From assembly GCF_032118995.1 (NCBI RefSeq), contig NC_092651.1, positions 26,830,349 to 26,894,348 of the forward strand: a stretch of DNA of 64,000 nucleotides. The letters are read 5' to 3'. A model generated the notes under the pieces. It saw only the letters and a program-made list of their open reading frames with translations, searched no databases and was not told where the DNA came from. This stretch comes from Asterias amurensis. Taxonomy: Eukaryota; Echinodermata; Asteroidea; Forcipulatida; Asteriidae. The translations under genes and the position numbers were made by a program. Within the stretch, counting starts at the first letter, position 1. Each line of letters starts with the position of its first letter. Of this stretch, positions 1 to 11,400 are shown piece after piece.

Positions 1-265
1 CCCACATTGGGGTCAAAAAGCACCCACACCGGGGTCAAAAAGCACCCACACCAGTGTCAAAAAGCACCCAAACTGGGCTCAAAAAGCACCCACACTGGGA
101 TCAAAAAGCACCCACACTGGGGTCAAAAGGCACCCACACTGGGGTCAAAAAGCACCCACACCAGTGTCAAAAAGCACCCAAACTAGGCTCAAAAAGCACC
201 CACACTGGGATCAAAAAGCACCCACACCGGGTTCAAAAAGCACCCACACTACCTCCATGGGTCAA
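1..265. repeat. 22-bp minisatellite at the window edge
   Basis: About twelve head-to-tail copies of a 22-base unit close to CACCCACACTGGGGTCAAAA+AG, with single-base variants (CCAGTGT, CTGGGCT, CCGGGTT). It runs off the left edge, so its true length is unknown. One frame is open for 74 codons only because 22 bases cycle through all frames without meeting a stop; it is not a gene. Confidence 0.9.
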
Positions 266-1798
266 AGGAGGCAAATGATTGGACGATAGCTGTTCTTAGT
301 GCGTGAAAACGTGCACATCAGTGTAGCATTTCGTTTTATGCAAGGGGTCTATTGATGCATTTACATCAAGAAAATGATTCTCATAAACTTGCTTCTTCAG
401 TGAAGAGACTTTGTTTCAACACATTACATACATACCTACCAAGAGGCTTTATTACAAAAAGTGCTGGCCTTAGGTCTGCAGCCCAGTGTTACACTTTCGA
501 GCCCTGTCATCTTCATACCAAGTAAAGTTACGCGTAAATCTGTAAACTTTAATATTTTCAGTCTTGCACACCCTCTCAGAAAATTAAATCACAAGTTTAC
601 AAAATAGTATCCAGAATTCTCAGTGGAAATTTGTATCCATTATTTACACAGAGTCCTCTAATTACTGGAGAATTGCCAAACCTAGCCGGCTGCCGTGGGC
701 AAGGGTATTGATGGAAGGGAATATGGTTACCAAGGTAATATTTCAGATTTGTTTGATTAGTTCATCCAGCACGAACCGACAAGAAGTCATAGTTCACCCC
801 CAGGCTCTTCATGTTCTTGGTAGTAATCAAATAATAATCAAAGCAAATATTGCTGAAATGAAACCAAAATAAGGACATTTGATATACGAAGTCTGATACT
901 TCTTTTGTTTATACATTTTTGAGACACAGTGTGTTTGTGACGACACCACAGCAGGGGTGGGCTGTTACTGGCTGAAGTAGAACAAAACAAGTGCTGTGAA
1001 ATAAATGGTTACTCCGTAATAAACATTAAATATGATTACATTGTTAAATTTCTTTTGATCGGGCCCACATTCCTGGGTCTGCTTATCATTCTTCGCTACA
1101 GGGCAGGTGCCAACATTTATACGCTAGCTGTGTAAGCGAAAAAGTAACGTGGAACCGTGCTCTAATTTTACACTGGACCACATGCCCGAGGCCAGTGATT
1201 TCAATGTCAGGCCAGTAAACTCAAGACAGGACAAGTCCGGTGGTCTTTGATTTGTTTTTAATTCAACCTTTTTTTCTAAAAAAGAAAGAACTTCAAATGT
1301 TGAGTTTGAGTCTCACATAATATCGTTCAATTCTGTTGAAAATCAACCATAAAACAGTATTCATAAAATACCTCAGACAGTTTCGCTATTCCTATTGGTG
1401 GAGAGCGCATCACGTGGAGGTGTTTAAACGGTTGATAATGACCAGCTGGAGCTGTTTATAAACGGCTGGCTTCCAGTATCAGTAATAAATACTAAACTTG
1501 AGGGTACAACCATGTATAAGAATTTTTTAAAGGAAGTGTTGGCTCTGAAAAGAGCCGAGGTGGTCTTAACGTTTCGAACAGTATACTCTACTTGAAGTTG
1601 ACACCATAACCATGCAAAGCTTCAATCACCATTTACATTATTAAAGTATGTGTTTAAATAGATGTAAAACAGTTTTGATGACAAGGTGTGTTCTCATTGT
1701 GATTCTCATTCCTATTTTGATTCTGGACATTTAAATAAAATCCTGGTCCACTAAAGATTCTGAGCTACAAGTCCTGCGATCCTGAGGGGCCCTGTAAA
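266..1798. other. Non-coding stretch, no gene seen
   Basis: AT-rich sequence with no ORF resembling a known protein. Around 1370-1470 lies a dispersed repeat; a related sequence in reverse orientation is visible near 45890-45950 (shared text around 'CCTATTGGTGGAGA'). A hairpin at 1541-1556 is listed separately. If the PDZ gene continues leftward this may be intron. Confidence 0.5.
1541..1556 (-). other. Histone-type 3' stem-loop sequence without a histone gene
   Basis: Read on the minus strand this is GGCTCTTTTCAGAGCC: a 6-bp stem (GGCTCT/AGAGCC) closing a TTTC loop, identical to the canonical replication-dependent histone mRNA 3' stem-loop. A histone gene on this strand would lie at higher coordinates, but none is present. 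A second hairpin at 6701-6716 has paired substitutions. It is probably part of a dispersed repeat rather than a working histone terminator. Confidence 0.6.
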
Positions 1799-2190
1799 GC
1801 AAACATTCCCTGCTCATTTTTGAAATACGCTTAGCATAGACCTGAAACCCCCTGCTTCTGTAAGCGCAGATTCTTGGCTTTAACAGTGAGCAGTGCAATG
1901 ACATTGGGCACAGATGTTACTTCAATCATACATTACCATTAACTCCCATGAGTGATTTACTAGGATCCGTTCTCACTCTAACCACAATCAAACACCAAAC
2001 ATTCCCTGCTCATTTTTGAAATACGCTTAGCATAGACCTGAAACCCCCTGCTTCTGTAAGCACCGATTCTTACAGTGAGCAGTGCAATGACATTGGGCAC
2101 AGATGTTACTTCAATCATACATTACCTTTAACTCCCATGAGTGATTTACTAGGATCCGTTCTCACTCTAACTACAATCCAACACCATAAC
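1799..2190. repeat. Two-copy tandem duplication, about 197 bp
   Basis: The block beginning 'AAACATTCCCTGCTCATTTT' occurs at about 1799 and again at about 1996, the two copies nearly identical over some 190 bases with a small deletion in the second. Non-coding. Confidence 0.85.
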
Positions 2191-2729
2191 ATGTCACTCA
2201 ACACCTCAACTGTTGAACTCTGATTATGGAGTTAATTGAATCAAATTAATTGTGATACAACTGGTAATCACATTTCAACATTTTTTAACACAGGTTTACT
2301 TAACTGAAAACTGTAAACTGAAAATCAAATCGAACATGTTTATTTTAGTACCAATGAAACTTGTCCACAACTTCAAAACTTCCTTCCCCCAGGGACCTGA
2401 TTGAAAAATGTAACCGGAATAAACATTCTAAAACACAAAGGTGACTTTCCTGCAATGGATGTTTCCATGTCCAACCAGTAACCATTTTAGTATTTAGAAA
2501 GATACCAATATCAAAATTTGTTTTTCAGAAACCAATTCAAGACAGTGTTCACACTATGAGCACAATTTCATAAAGCTGCTGAGTAGAAAATTGTGCTTAC
2601 TTAATTATTCAGCTTAGCTTCACTTGCAGGAAACCAGTCCTAAACTAGAACATAAATTTTCGACTGGTAACTGTTACTTTTAAGCAAGATTTGTAAAATA
2701 TGCTAGGCAATTTGACATGCCATCACACT

Positions 2730-2900
2730 GGGCCCAATTTTGTAGAGCTGACTAAGCACAAAGAAGCTAACAAATGGTAACCAGAACAAAGTTACCAGCC
2801 AAAATATCATGCCACATAATAAATATGTGACTGGTATTCTACCCAATTTTGCCTAGAAGAAAATTGCTAAGCATCCTTTCCTATGAAATTAGGCCAAGCA
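2730..2900. mobile_element. Foldback MITE, 'GGGCCCAATTTCAT' family
   Basis: Starts TGGGCCCAATTTTGTAGAGC and ends with its approximate inverse near 2897 (ATGAAATTAGGCC). The same family recurs at 3622-3867, 29500-29683 and 45489-45706, each with inverted ends and an interior of short TTAAGCA/TGCTTAA repeats. Confidence 0.6.
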
Positions 2901-3340
2901 TTTTATCACCCAACCTAATAATGGATTTGAGTCAGCTACTTTGTTTTGTTATTTGCAATTATTAGCACCTTACTGTTTGACCATCCAAAATAACATGTCA
3001 CATTACATGTAGAATCTGTTACCAGTACCCTGCCCAATTTTGCTTACAAGAAAAATGTCAAGCATCCTTTCCTTTGAAATTAGGCACAGCATTTTATTAA
3101 CCATAAAATCTAAAAATGGTCATGAGCAATACTTTGTTTTGTTATTTGCAATTAGCACCTTACTGTTTGACCATCCAAAATACCATGTCGCATGTACAAA
3201 ATGTGACTCGTATCCTGCCAAACTTTGCTGAGAAGGAAAATGTCAAGCATCCTTTCCTTCCAAATTAGGCCCAGCATCAAACCTAATAATGGTCATCATC
3301 AGCTACTGCTACTTTGTTTTGTTAAAGCAATTAGCACCTC
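2821..3340. repeat. Three degenerate tandem copies, about 188 bp
   Basis: The phrase 'CCCAATTTTGC...AAATTAGGC...GCATTTTAT' recurs at about 2831, 3021 and 3206, so an MITE edge and its flank have been triplicated. No coding potential. Confidence 0.65.
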
Positions 3341-3534
3341 CCTGTTTGACAAGGTAGGCTAGCCAGCCAGATCAGCACATGGATTTGTTGACATGACCTC
3401 AATATCAGGGTTAAGCGTAAATGGAGTCACATTTTCTATTTTGATTTTTCTGAGAGCCCCCAAGTGATATTTCCTTCTGGTAAATTAGCAGCTGTGATAC
3501 TCATTAGTGTTTCTCTTGAATCCCTAGAAGATAC

Positions 3535-4025
3535 TTAAAGGCACTAGACACATATTTGTAATTACTCAAAATAATTTTAGCTTAAATATAAAAGCCTACT
3601 TGGTATGAGCAATGGGGAGCTGGGCCCAATTTCATAGAGCTGCTTAAGCAAAAAATTTTGCTTAAGCAAAAAATTCATAGCTTAGTAAAATCCGATTACC
3701 GGCCAAGACTCCACTCAATTGTTATGCTAAGTAAACAACAGCTAAATACTAGTCATAAGCAATGCATATGGCATGAAATTTTGGCCAGTAACATGTGTAA
3801 AATAAGCGAGCTATTTTCGTGCTTAAGCAATTTTTTTGCTTTAAAGCAGCTCTATGAAATTAGCCCCAGCTGGTGATACTATAAAACATTGTGAGAAACG
3901 GCTCCCTCAAAGCCTTTTATTAGGCATCTGAAGCACACATATTTGGGCAACAAGGGTGTTTTTTCTTTCATTATTCTCTTGCAACTTCAATGACCAATTC
4001 AAAACCTTTCACCGATTTTATATTA
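3535..4025. mobile_element. MITE of the 'GGACACTATTGGTAATTAC' family, split by a nested insert
   Basis: Begins TTAAAGGCACTAGACAC... and continues through GTGAGAAACGGCTCCCTC, as in the complete copies at 7111-7595, 17037-17408 and 27022-27406. It is interrupted at 3622-3867 by another element, so it was inserted earlier. Confidence 0.75.
3622..3867. mobile_element. Nested foldback MITE with short target duplication
   Basis: Left end GGGCCCAATTTCATAGAGC, right end its inverse GCTCTATGAAATTAGCCCC. The bases AGCTG flank both sides, consistent with a 5-bp target duplication. It sits inside the MITE at 3535-4025. Confidence 0.7.
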
Positions 4026-5506
4026 GTACGCAGGATGCAAATATTTTATACATAGACTTTTTAGGCTATTGAATCACAATTTTTAAGATTTTTCTACAGG
4101 GCAAAAAAAAATCGGAAAGCAGACTTAAGTTAGGAAGAATATCATGTCTGTCCTAAACAAAGATAAATACAAGCAACACTTTGTGAGGGGCTACAAGGAG
4201 AAATTAGACAGGAATCAAAGGAAAAGGGGAAACAGGAAGCACTTGGCAAAGTCCAGAAACAAGTTAGAAACTCTTCACTTTACGGGGGGCAACAACACCA
4301 GGCATGAGGAAAGAAAGAGTTTGAACAGACGACTGCATATATGGGTTAACAACTTTACAACATCATTTGTTTAGTACACAGAAACATACTATATTTCCAC
4401 AGGAAGCTATAAAAACAAGAAAACAAACAATGAAACAATGCAATCCCTTCAGCACAATGCCTGCAGTGAACTGGAAATGAAATGCGGAAATTTAAGAAAT
4501 GTCATTAGCGGTTTAGCCTTGCTGCTAAATTAACGACGGTGTAATTAAACAAGCTAAACACGCAGCTCGTTAGTGAATGTCAAAGTCGGTTAGTGTTTCA
4601 ACTTAGGCAGGATACGAATACAAACTAGCACTCATTAGAGACTCAATGGCTTTTAAATTAATGACAAGACATCAACAACAACGCCTGGAATTCAAACTTA
4701 ACCTCAGATTAATGACGCATCCGCATTGGATTAATACTTAACCCAAACCATAGGTAACAACATTCCAAGGGGTAAATAATTGGGTGTCAGGTGATCATGG
4801 TTATGCAGCGAACCAGACATGATACTTTACAAGTCAGTTTTACCGAGACGAGTCGATGCGGGACTTTTTGAAATATTTTTGAATCTCTCTTTCTAAAACT
4901 ACATTCCTTCGAATTGAAGGGAAATGTTTCTTAAAAATGTATTCATTATCAACAGCTGCAGTGCTTCTTACAAAGTAACTTTTCATGGTCACTAATTGTT
5001 GAAGTAATTACCAGAGGTTTGTCCTTCCTTATTTATAGTATTTAAAAAATGTCTATAGCAGGTCAGCAGAACATTTACATATATATATACCCGAACATTA
5101 CTTCTGGTATTTCATGGATGTAAAATACAAAGAAAACTGGGTTACCAGTAATTTAAATCAATACATTTTAAGACAGTACATTCCAATAACGCATTTTGTT
5201 TTATAATTTTTTTTATGATCATGGACAATGGTTGAATGCTTATCAAGAAAGAGTATACTAAGTTCATTGTTCAACTTCTACGTGTGTGTTCCTGAAAATT
5301 CCACAAAATAGCCTACCGGTTAACATCTGTGCAACGATTGCAATGCATGCTTTCCACATACTGTTGAATGTTCTTCTAGGGTGCACAATAACTGCAAAGT
5401 TTCACTGTGAACTAAACTATTATGGTCCCATAAACTGTCAAATGTACTCTCTCCAGAATATATTGTTTGTTTTCCAGAGGTTACAGCACAACATTAGACC
5501 TACTGG
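4026..5506. other. Non-coding stretch, no supported gene
   Basis: Low-complexity AT-rich DNA. A 76-codon lysine/arginine-rich frame at 4144-4374 is the only open frame of note; it has no recognisable domain and no convincing splice context, so I do not call it. Confidence 0.5.
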
Positions 5507-5640
5507 GGTCGATTTCACAAAGAGTTAGGACTAGTCCTAGGAGATATACAAACTGCATGGATAGTCCTAAATTAGGACGAGTGACTGGTCCTAACTTAAG
5601 ATAAAGCTAGTCCTAACGCTTTGTGAAATCTACCCCTGGG
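5507..5640. mobile_element. Short palindromic MITE ('GATTTCACAAAGAGTTAGGA')
   Basis: Left arm GGGTCGATTTCACAAAGAGT, right arm the near inverse CTTTGTGAAATCTACCCC. Interior repeats AGGACTAGTCCTAGGAG-like segments. Related pieces occur at 9551-9692 and 34250-34362. Confidence 0.75.
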
Positions 5641-6095
5641 TATTTATATCTTGTGTTTTTTATCAAATGCCACAAGGAACACAATATGTTCTTTTAAGTT
5701 CCAGTAGTTGGTAGTCTTTTCTCTACCTCCAACACAATTTCTTCAAAATCCTGTTATCTGCTGTGGAATAGGGTGAATGTATTAACACTATCTGCTGTGG
5801 AATTGGGTGGAAGTACATGACATTGATAAAGTCATCAATAAACCAAAAGGGAAACTGACTGGGTACATTTTAACTAATTTTAGGTTGAGCGAAGAATAGT
5901 TTACTAGCTCCATGACTAGACCAACTGGACTTGAACCAACTGGATTTGAATCGTTATAAAGCAGTCATGACATTTGATCGTTGGATAAAAGCAGGAAAAT
6001 GGTCACCTTCAGGGGTTTCATATACTTTTCCTGCTATTTAATCACAGTTTTTCTGATTTTCCCCGAGGGCAAAAACATCAGGAATCTGACTTCAA

Positions 6096-6411
6096 GGGAA
6101 GGTACACGTTTGGTAATTGTCAAAGACCAGTCTTCTCACTTGGTGTATCCCATCATAACCATAACATAACAAGCCTGTGAAAATTTGGGCTCAATCGTTC
6201 ATCAAAGTTGCGAGAAAATAATAAAAGAAAAAACACCCTTGTTGGACGAAAATAATAAAAGAAAAAACACCCTTGTTGGACAAATTTGTGTGCTTTCAGA
6301 ATAGCAATAAAAGACTTCTAGCTAGAAGTCTTTTATTATTTTATGTTACCAAGTCAGTTTTTAAGTTAATATTTGTTTTTAGTAATTACCAAACGTGTAC
6401 CTTCCCTTTAA
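6096..6411. mobile_element. Diverged MITE copy with inverted ends
   Basis: Ends AAGGGAAGGTACACGTTTGG and the inverse CCAAACGTGTACCTTCCCTT. Inside is a perfect direct duplication of about 31 bases ('AATAATAAAAGAAAAAACAC' onward) at roughly 6217-6280 and a hairpin around AAGACTTCTAGCTAGAAGTC. It belongs to the same family as 7111-7595. Confidence 0.65.
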
Positions 6412-6520
6412 GTAGGAAGAGTATCATATCTGTGTTCATGTATTATGATACACCCCCAAAATGAAAACTTTGTGGAATTCAGTGGAATGTAGGAGGGTGA
6501 GCAATACAGTATGTGTGTGT

Positions 6521-6561
6521 CGTACCATGGAGGTAGGATTAGATACCTCCATGGTCGTACC
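6521..6561. repeat. Short perfect-armed palindrome
   Basis: TACCATGGAGGTA and TACCTCCATGGT face each other across about 8 bases. Non-coding. Confidence 0.7.
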
Positions 6562-6700
6562 ATTTCACAACTAAAAACCTACATCACAGCCATAAAAAAA
6601 AAAAATGGAATAAGTAGGATTTGAAAACTTTGCATGGTGGAAATATGATATGGAAAGGTTTGCGTAATCATGTAATGACTATCTCTAAATGAGTTGGGGT

Positions 6701-6716
6701 GGTTCTGAAAAGAACC
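6701..6716 (-). other. Second histone-type stem-loop, compensated variant
   Basis: Minus-strand reading is GGTTCTTTTCAGAACC. Relative to 1541-1556 one base pair has changed on both arms (C to T on one side, G to A on the other), so the 6-bp stem and TTTC loop are kept. There is no histone coding sequence nearby. Confidence 0.6.
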
Positions 6717-7110
6717 GTTAGTTTCAACTCAATGTTTCCATCATGCTCTGATCGTCTTCTGAAGAAAAAAAATTGAAATTCCCCCAACTGACTCACAAAT
6801 ACAACAAATTTTGCAAATAATCTAAGTCCGGAAATCCTCACGATTATTTGCAAGTCACGCACATTCCAAGTTTCTTCCTCATGTATGTTGTCTTTTTTAT
6901 ATAACGTGCCACAACTGATCATCCAGTGAGAGAAGACACACAGATTCTGACCATATGTTCTTGACATTGGTGTCAATTATTAGTTCCTGTGGAAATGATC
7001 TGTTACGATAGGGACAGGGGACACTGAATTCAATTCAATAATAAAAGTCTTTGGGTGACTGTACGGACGACGTGTGTGCAACGGACGACGTGTGTGCAGC
7101 GGACTCGGCA

Positions 7111-7595
7111 TTTAAAGGCACTGGACACCTTTGGTAATGGGGGACTTTTGGAAGGTCCTTGTTCACAGTTCACACTAGTAGTGCGCATGTCTGTACTGCG
7201 GGCACAATACTGAGCATGTGCGAGCATGCCCAGAGCTAGGAAAAAGGACTGTAATGTCTGCTGCCACCAGTGTCTGAAAAGTCTCCCAATGTCAAAGGCT
7301 AGTATCCACCCTTGGTGTATCAAAACATAATGCATACAATAACATTTGTGAAATTTTTTAATCAATTCGTCATCGAGGTTGCAATGAAAGAAAAAAACAC
7401 CCTCGTTGCACAAATTTGTATGCTTTCAGATGCATGAAAGATGCTTCAGGCTTCTTTCTGCGATTCAATTATTTTAGTGAGACATTACCTCTTCTCACAA
7501 TGTTTTAAACTACCAACAGCTCCCCGTTGCTTGTTAACAAGTACGTTTTTAGCTAATACTTTATCTAAAATACCAATCAAGTCCGGTGCCTTTAA
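7111..7595. mobile_element. MITE, 'TTTAAAGGCACTGGACAC' family
   Basis: Left end TTTAAAGGCACTGGACACC, right end GGTGCCTTTAA. It has the family interior: TGAAAGAAAAAAACACCC, GTATGCTTTCAGATGC, CTCACAATGTTTTAAACTACC. The 127-codon minus frame across it is an accident of the repeat. Confidence 0.8.
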
Positions 7596-8202
7596 GTTTC
7601 TCATGAAGTAAGAGTAGAACAGGTGATGATAAGTAGGTCAGTCATTACAATAATAACAAGCATCACCCCCCCTCCCAGTATTTGTAAAGTTATTTACCAC
7701 ATTAAGACCCACCGATGCAAATTTTTAGCGTTACATAAAACCAGGGGTGTAGTGACCGGAGTCCAATTTCTGAGAGCTGCTTAAAGTTGCATGGCCCTGA
7801 TAAAAAAAAAATCTTTTTTTCTTCTCTGAATGATTTTTGACAGATGAAACTGATGGCCTAGAGAATTCACTGGGCTGCGATAACCCTGCAATACCTTTTT
7901 TTTTATAAACAGGTTACTGTTTTACAGCTCTTAAACAATTTTGTTTTGTAAATATTTTCTATCCTTAAACAACTATGTCTTAAATTTGTAAATCAGTGTA
8001 ATGTTTTTTTCTCCATTTTTTAATCGCTGTATATTTTCTTGTATGAATTCGACCTCTGGTCACCTTGGGAATTTTTGTTTTTACAGATGAAACCAATAAT
8101 GATAATTATTTAGTAAGACACTCCTGAGGATATCAAAAGGCTCCAATAATACGCGCCTAGACATAGATATTGGATACAAATGTCAGCAAAGAAAACAACA
8201 GG

Positions 8203-8205
<3 letters not shown>
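7596..8205. other. Non-coding, presumed intron or 3' flank
   Basis: AT-rich with poly(T) runs. No exon of the PDZ gene could be recognised here although it lies downstream of exon 2 on the minus strand. Confidence 0.4.

Positions 8206-8233
<28 letters not shown>
8206..8233. repeat. (GACA)n microsatellite
   Basis: Seven uninterrupted GACA units, 22 bases beyond the donor site of the PDZ exon on the minus strand. Confidence 0.95.
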
Positions 8234-8234
<1 letters not shown>

Positions 8235-8254
8235 AAACAAACAATGTGACCTAC

Positions 8255-8403
8255 CTTTGGATGATGAGTTTCAAGTTGCTAGGGGAACCCTTGACAAGTT
8301 GGATGGCCTCTGTGTGCGATTCACATTCCTCATTGTTAATGCTCAAGATGATGTCATCGACTTGGAGGACTCCTGATTGGCTGGCCTTCCCTTCTGGCTC
8401 AAT
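8255..8403 (-). CDS. PDZ gene coding exon 2
   Basis: 149 bases, acceptor CAG|ATTGAG, donor CAAAG|GTAGGT, phase 0 in and phase 2 out. Supplies the second half of the PDZ domain (IEPEGKASQSGVLQVDDIIL... to IIQR). Confidence 0.85.
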
Positions 8404-11400
8404 CTGATTGGATAACCCAAAAATTTAAAAATTCAATTGGACATTGTTTTGCACTTATATACCGCATGCACAACGAAGAATGCACCTCTGAACAATCACA
8501 TTTCCGTAATTTCAGTAGTCAATTCCATAATTTTACTTACGAAATGACAGACAAGATGGGTGTGTGTAGGGGCATTGTACAACACGTACATATCCAGTGA
8601 AGAGTGCAAACACGCAAAACTACTTAAGTCAGGATGTGAACCTGCTACCTCCCTTACATACCAGTGTCCAGTGTAGCAATGCCATGCCTAGCCAGGGCAG
8701 TCACAACAGTAGTTTCTCAAATAGACAACCAACCCAGTGTTAACATTCCACATATAGTGATGAGAATACACATGGAAATCACCTAAACTACTAATTACTC
8801 GAATGAATCAGATGTCTTGACTTAACGTTTTTATGCTACAAATTTCAAGGAAAGAATACCTCAGGGGTAATGAGGAAATCTGCAATTAAGAAGGAAATGT
8901 GTAATTTACAACATTAACCTAAAACATTAACTTTTTTTGTAGTTTTACAGGCAAGAGTGCAGGGTACACTTTAAAAGCAAGTTTGGGTGTGGCAGACAAA
9001 GTGTTTGGATTGTAGATGACAGATCACTGATCAGCAAAGGTGTTACTAGAGCCCTTTCCACTTTATCTACCTTTGATCTGTGTAATTGTCGATCAGTGTA
9101 AACAAAACTTCTACATGATTGTGTATCCGCACCCACACTCTGGAACTCTCTTCCTTTACATATCCGAGCTACATCATCTCTGGACATTTTCAAAACACTG
9201 CTAAAAACCCACCTATTCAAAATTTCTTATGATTGACTTTCTGTCTGGTTTTTTTACCATTTATTTTTTGCCAATACGTTCATGTAATTCAACTGTTTTA
9301 TTCAACGTACTCTTATTTCTTTCCAAGCTACGTAATTTGTACTCTTTTTTGTTACTCTCTCTGTTTTTTGTTTGTCTTATGCGCCTCGGAATAAGTTAAG
9401 TCTTAGATAGATGGCGCTTTATAAGTTTTAATAATTATTATTATTGTAACACTGACCTGGAGATTCCTTTCTCACTACACTACATCTAACACTGACAAAA
9501 GTTAAACCAGCGCCAAACTAACACTAAGATGGGTAACCCGAAGTCCTGGCGTCAATTTCACTAGTTTAAAACTAGGACTTGTCCTAGGAGTTATTAAAAA
9601 CTAAAGGCTTCTCCTCTAAGTTAGGACGAGTAACTTGTATTAACTTGAGATAAGACTAGTCTTCACTCATTATAAAATCAACCACTGGACGGGGTTAAAT
9701 AATTACTTGGATTAAGCCAGTTTTGGGTTTTTTAATTCTGAGAATTTTTAGCTAGTCCTAGAGCAAGGCATTCTAGATAATCTGTGTGTTAGATTTGTCC
9801 TTAACACAGAGATTCTCCAGATTAAAGTGTAGTGTGAAAGGGGCTTATGTAATCAGCACCAGACTACAATGGATATGTATGTATTCAACCTTTCTTAATG
9901 TAATTTGAATCCTAGACAAGCTTTACAAGCTGCAAGTGTGTCCTTCATACAAGACAAAATGCTTTGAATGCCTTGCCCAAATATAAAGTATTACGTAATT
10001 GGAAACAATGCGTTAAATAAAAGAAGCAGTCTGCTAAAAATGTTTTACAGCTACATTTATTACGTAACCTCAACAGTCCAGTCAATCATAGAGTAGTCTC
10101 CATGGTCAAACAAAGAATTGTGAAATCTGCACACACATTAGAGCAAAGAACACTCACAAAGTATTACGTAATTCGAAACCACATGTTAAAAAAAAAAAAA
10201 AAAACAGTCTGCAACCAAAATGTATTGGTTCCATGGTCAAATGGTTGTGAAATTTGTACACACATAACGCAAGAAAAATCATGTTTAGCGTCATGCTTTT
10301 TTTTTAAATGAAGGAGGAGGGCCTGTTTTTTTTGGGTTTTTTTAAATGGACGCTCAATACACTTTAAAAGACAACCGGCTGGGTTAATTAAAAGATTTAA
10401 AAAAATGTCTGAGATCATTATAAAATATCTATCTTTTTTTTCATAAAAAAAAAAATAAAAAAAAAAAAAAACAGGAGGCTGCCTCTAAAAAGTAAGGGGG
10501 AGGGGACACTAACATGTTTTTGTTTTATTTGGCCTTATATAAGAACATGGACACTTCTTCATATCATCACCAAGGACATGTAAAGTCTATTATCATGGTA
10601 TCCATAACACATTGTTCCAATACTATTTCACTGATTGCTACTATGAGCCTAAGTGATTAGTTGTTATTTACATGAGTCTAGATATTAAAAACCTCTCATC
10701 TTGACACCTGTGGTCCTAGAGAGGGTGGACACAGGAACCTGTTTACTCAGACCATGGAGGAAGGAATAGAGATTGGTTGGACTGGATGGGGGCGGGTGTG
10801 TGTCGGGATCCTAGCAACTTCAGGGGTGAGCCATGGAGGAAGGAAAGAGACATGTTTACATTACCACTTATCTGGATTATAACAATATATATTTATACTA
10901 GTCTAGATATTCAGAACCGCTCATCTTGACACCTGTGGGTGCTAGAGGGTGGACACAGGAACCCGTTTGCTCAGACTGGGTGGACTGGGTGGACAGGGGG
11001 CGGGTGTGTTGCCATCATAAGGAACTTAAGGGCTGAGCCAGTGGGTACAATGGTACAATCATTACAAAAGAGATGTTTACATTACCACTTTTCTGGATTA
11101 TAACAATAGATATTTACTCTAGTCTAGATATTCAAAATCGCTCATCTTGACACCTGTGGGTGCTAGAGGGTGGACACAGGAACCCGTTTGCTACTAAGAC
11201 TGGGTGGACTGGGTGCTGGGTGTGTGTTGCAATCCTAGCAACTTTACGGGCGAGCCAGTGGGTACAATCATTACAAGAGATGATTTCACATTACCACTTT
11301 TCTTGATTAGAACAATAGATAACTACAGTAGTCTAGAAATTCAAAACCGGTCAGGAACCTATTTACTCTCAGACTGGGTGGACTATGGGGTGAGCCAGTG

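Noticed and set aside
54..278. 74-codon frame at the left edge
   Set aside because: It is the 22-bp minisatellite translated; no independent evidence of a gene.
1541..1556. A histone gene 3' end
   Set aside because: No histone-like protein is encoded on the minus strand to the right of the hairpin.
4144..4374. Lys/Arg-rich 76-codon frame
   Set aside because: No homology recognised, no splice or promoter support, in repeat-rich DNA.
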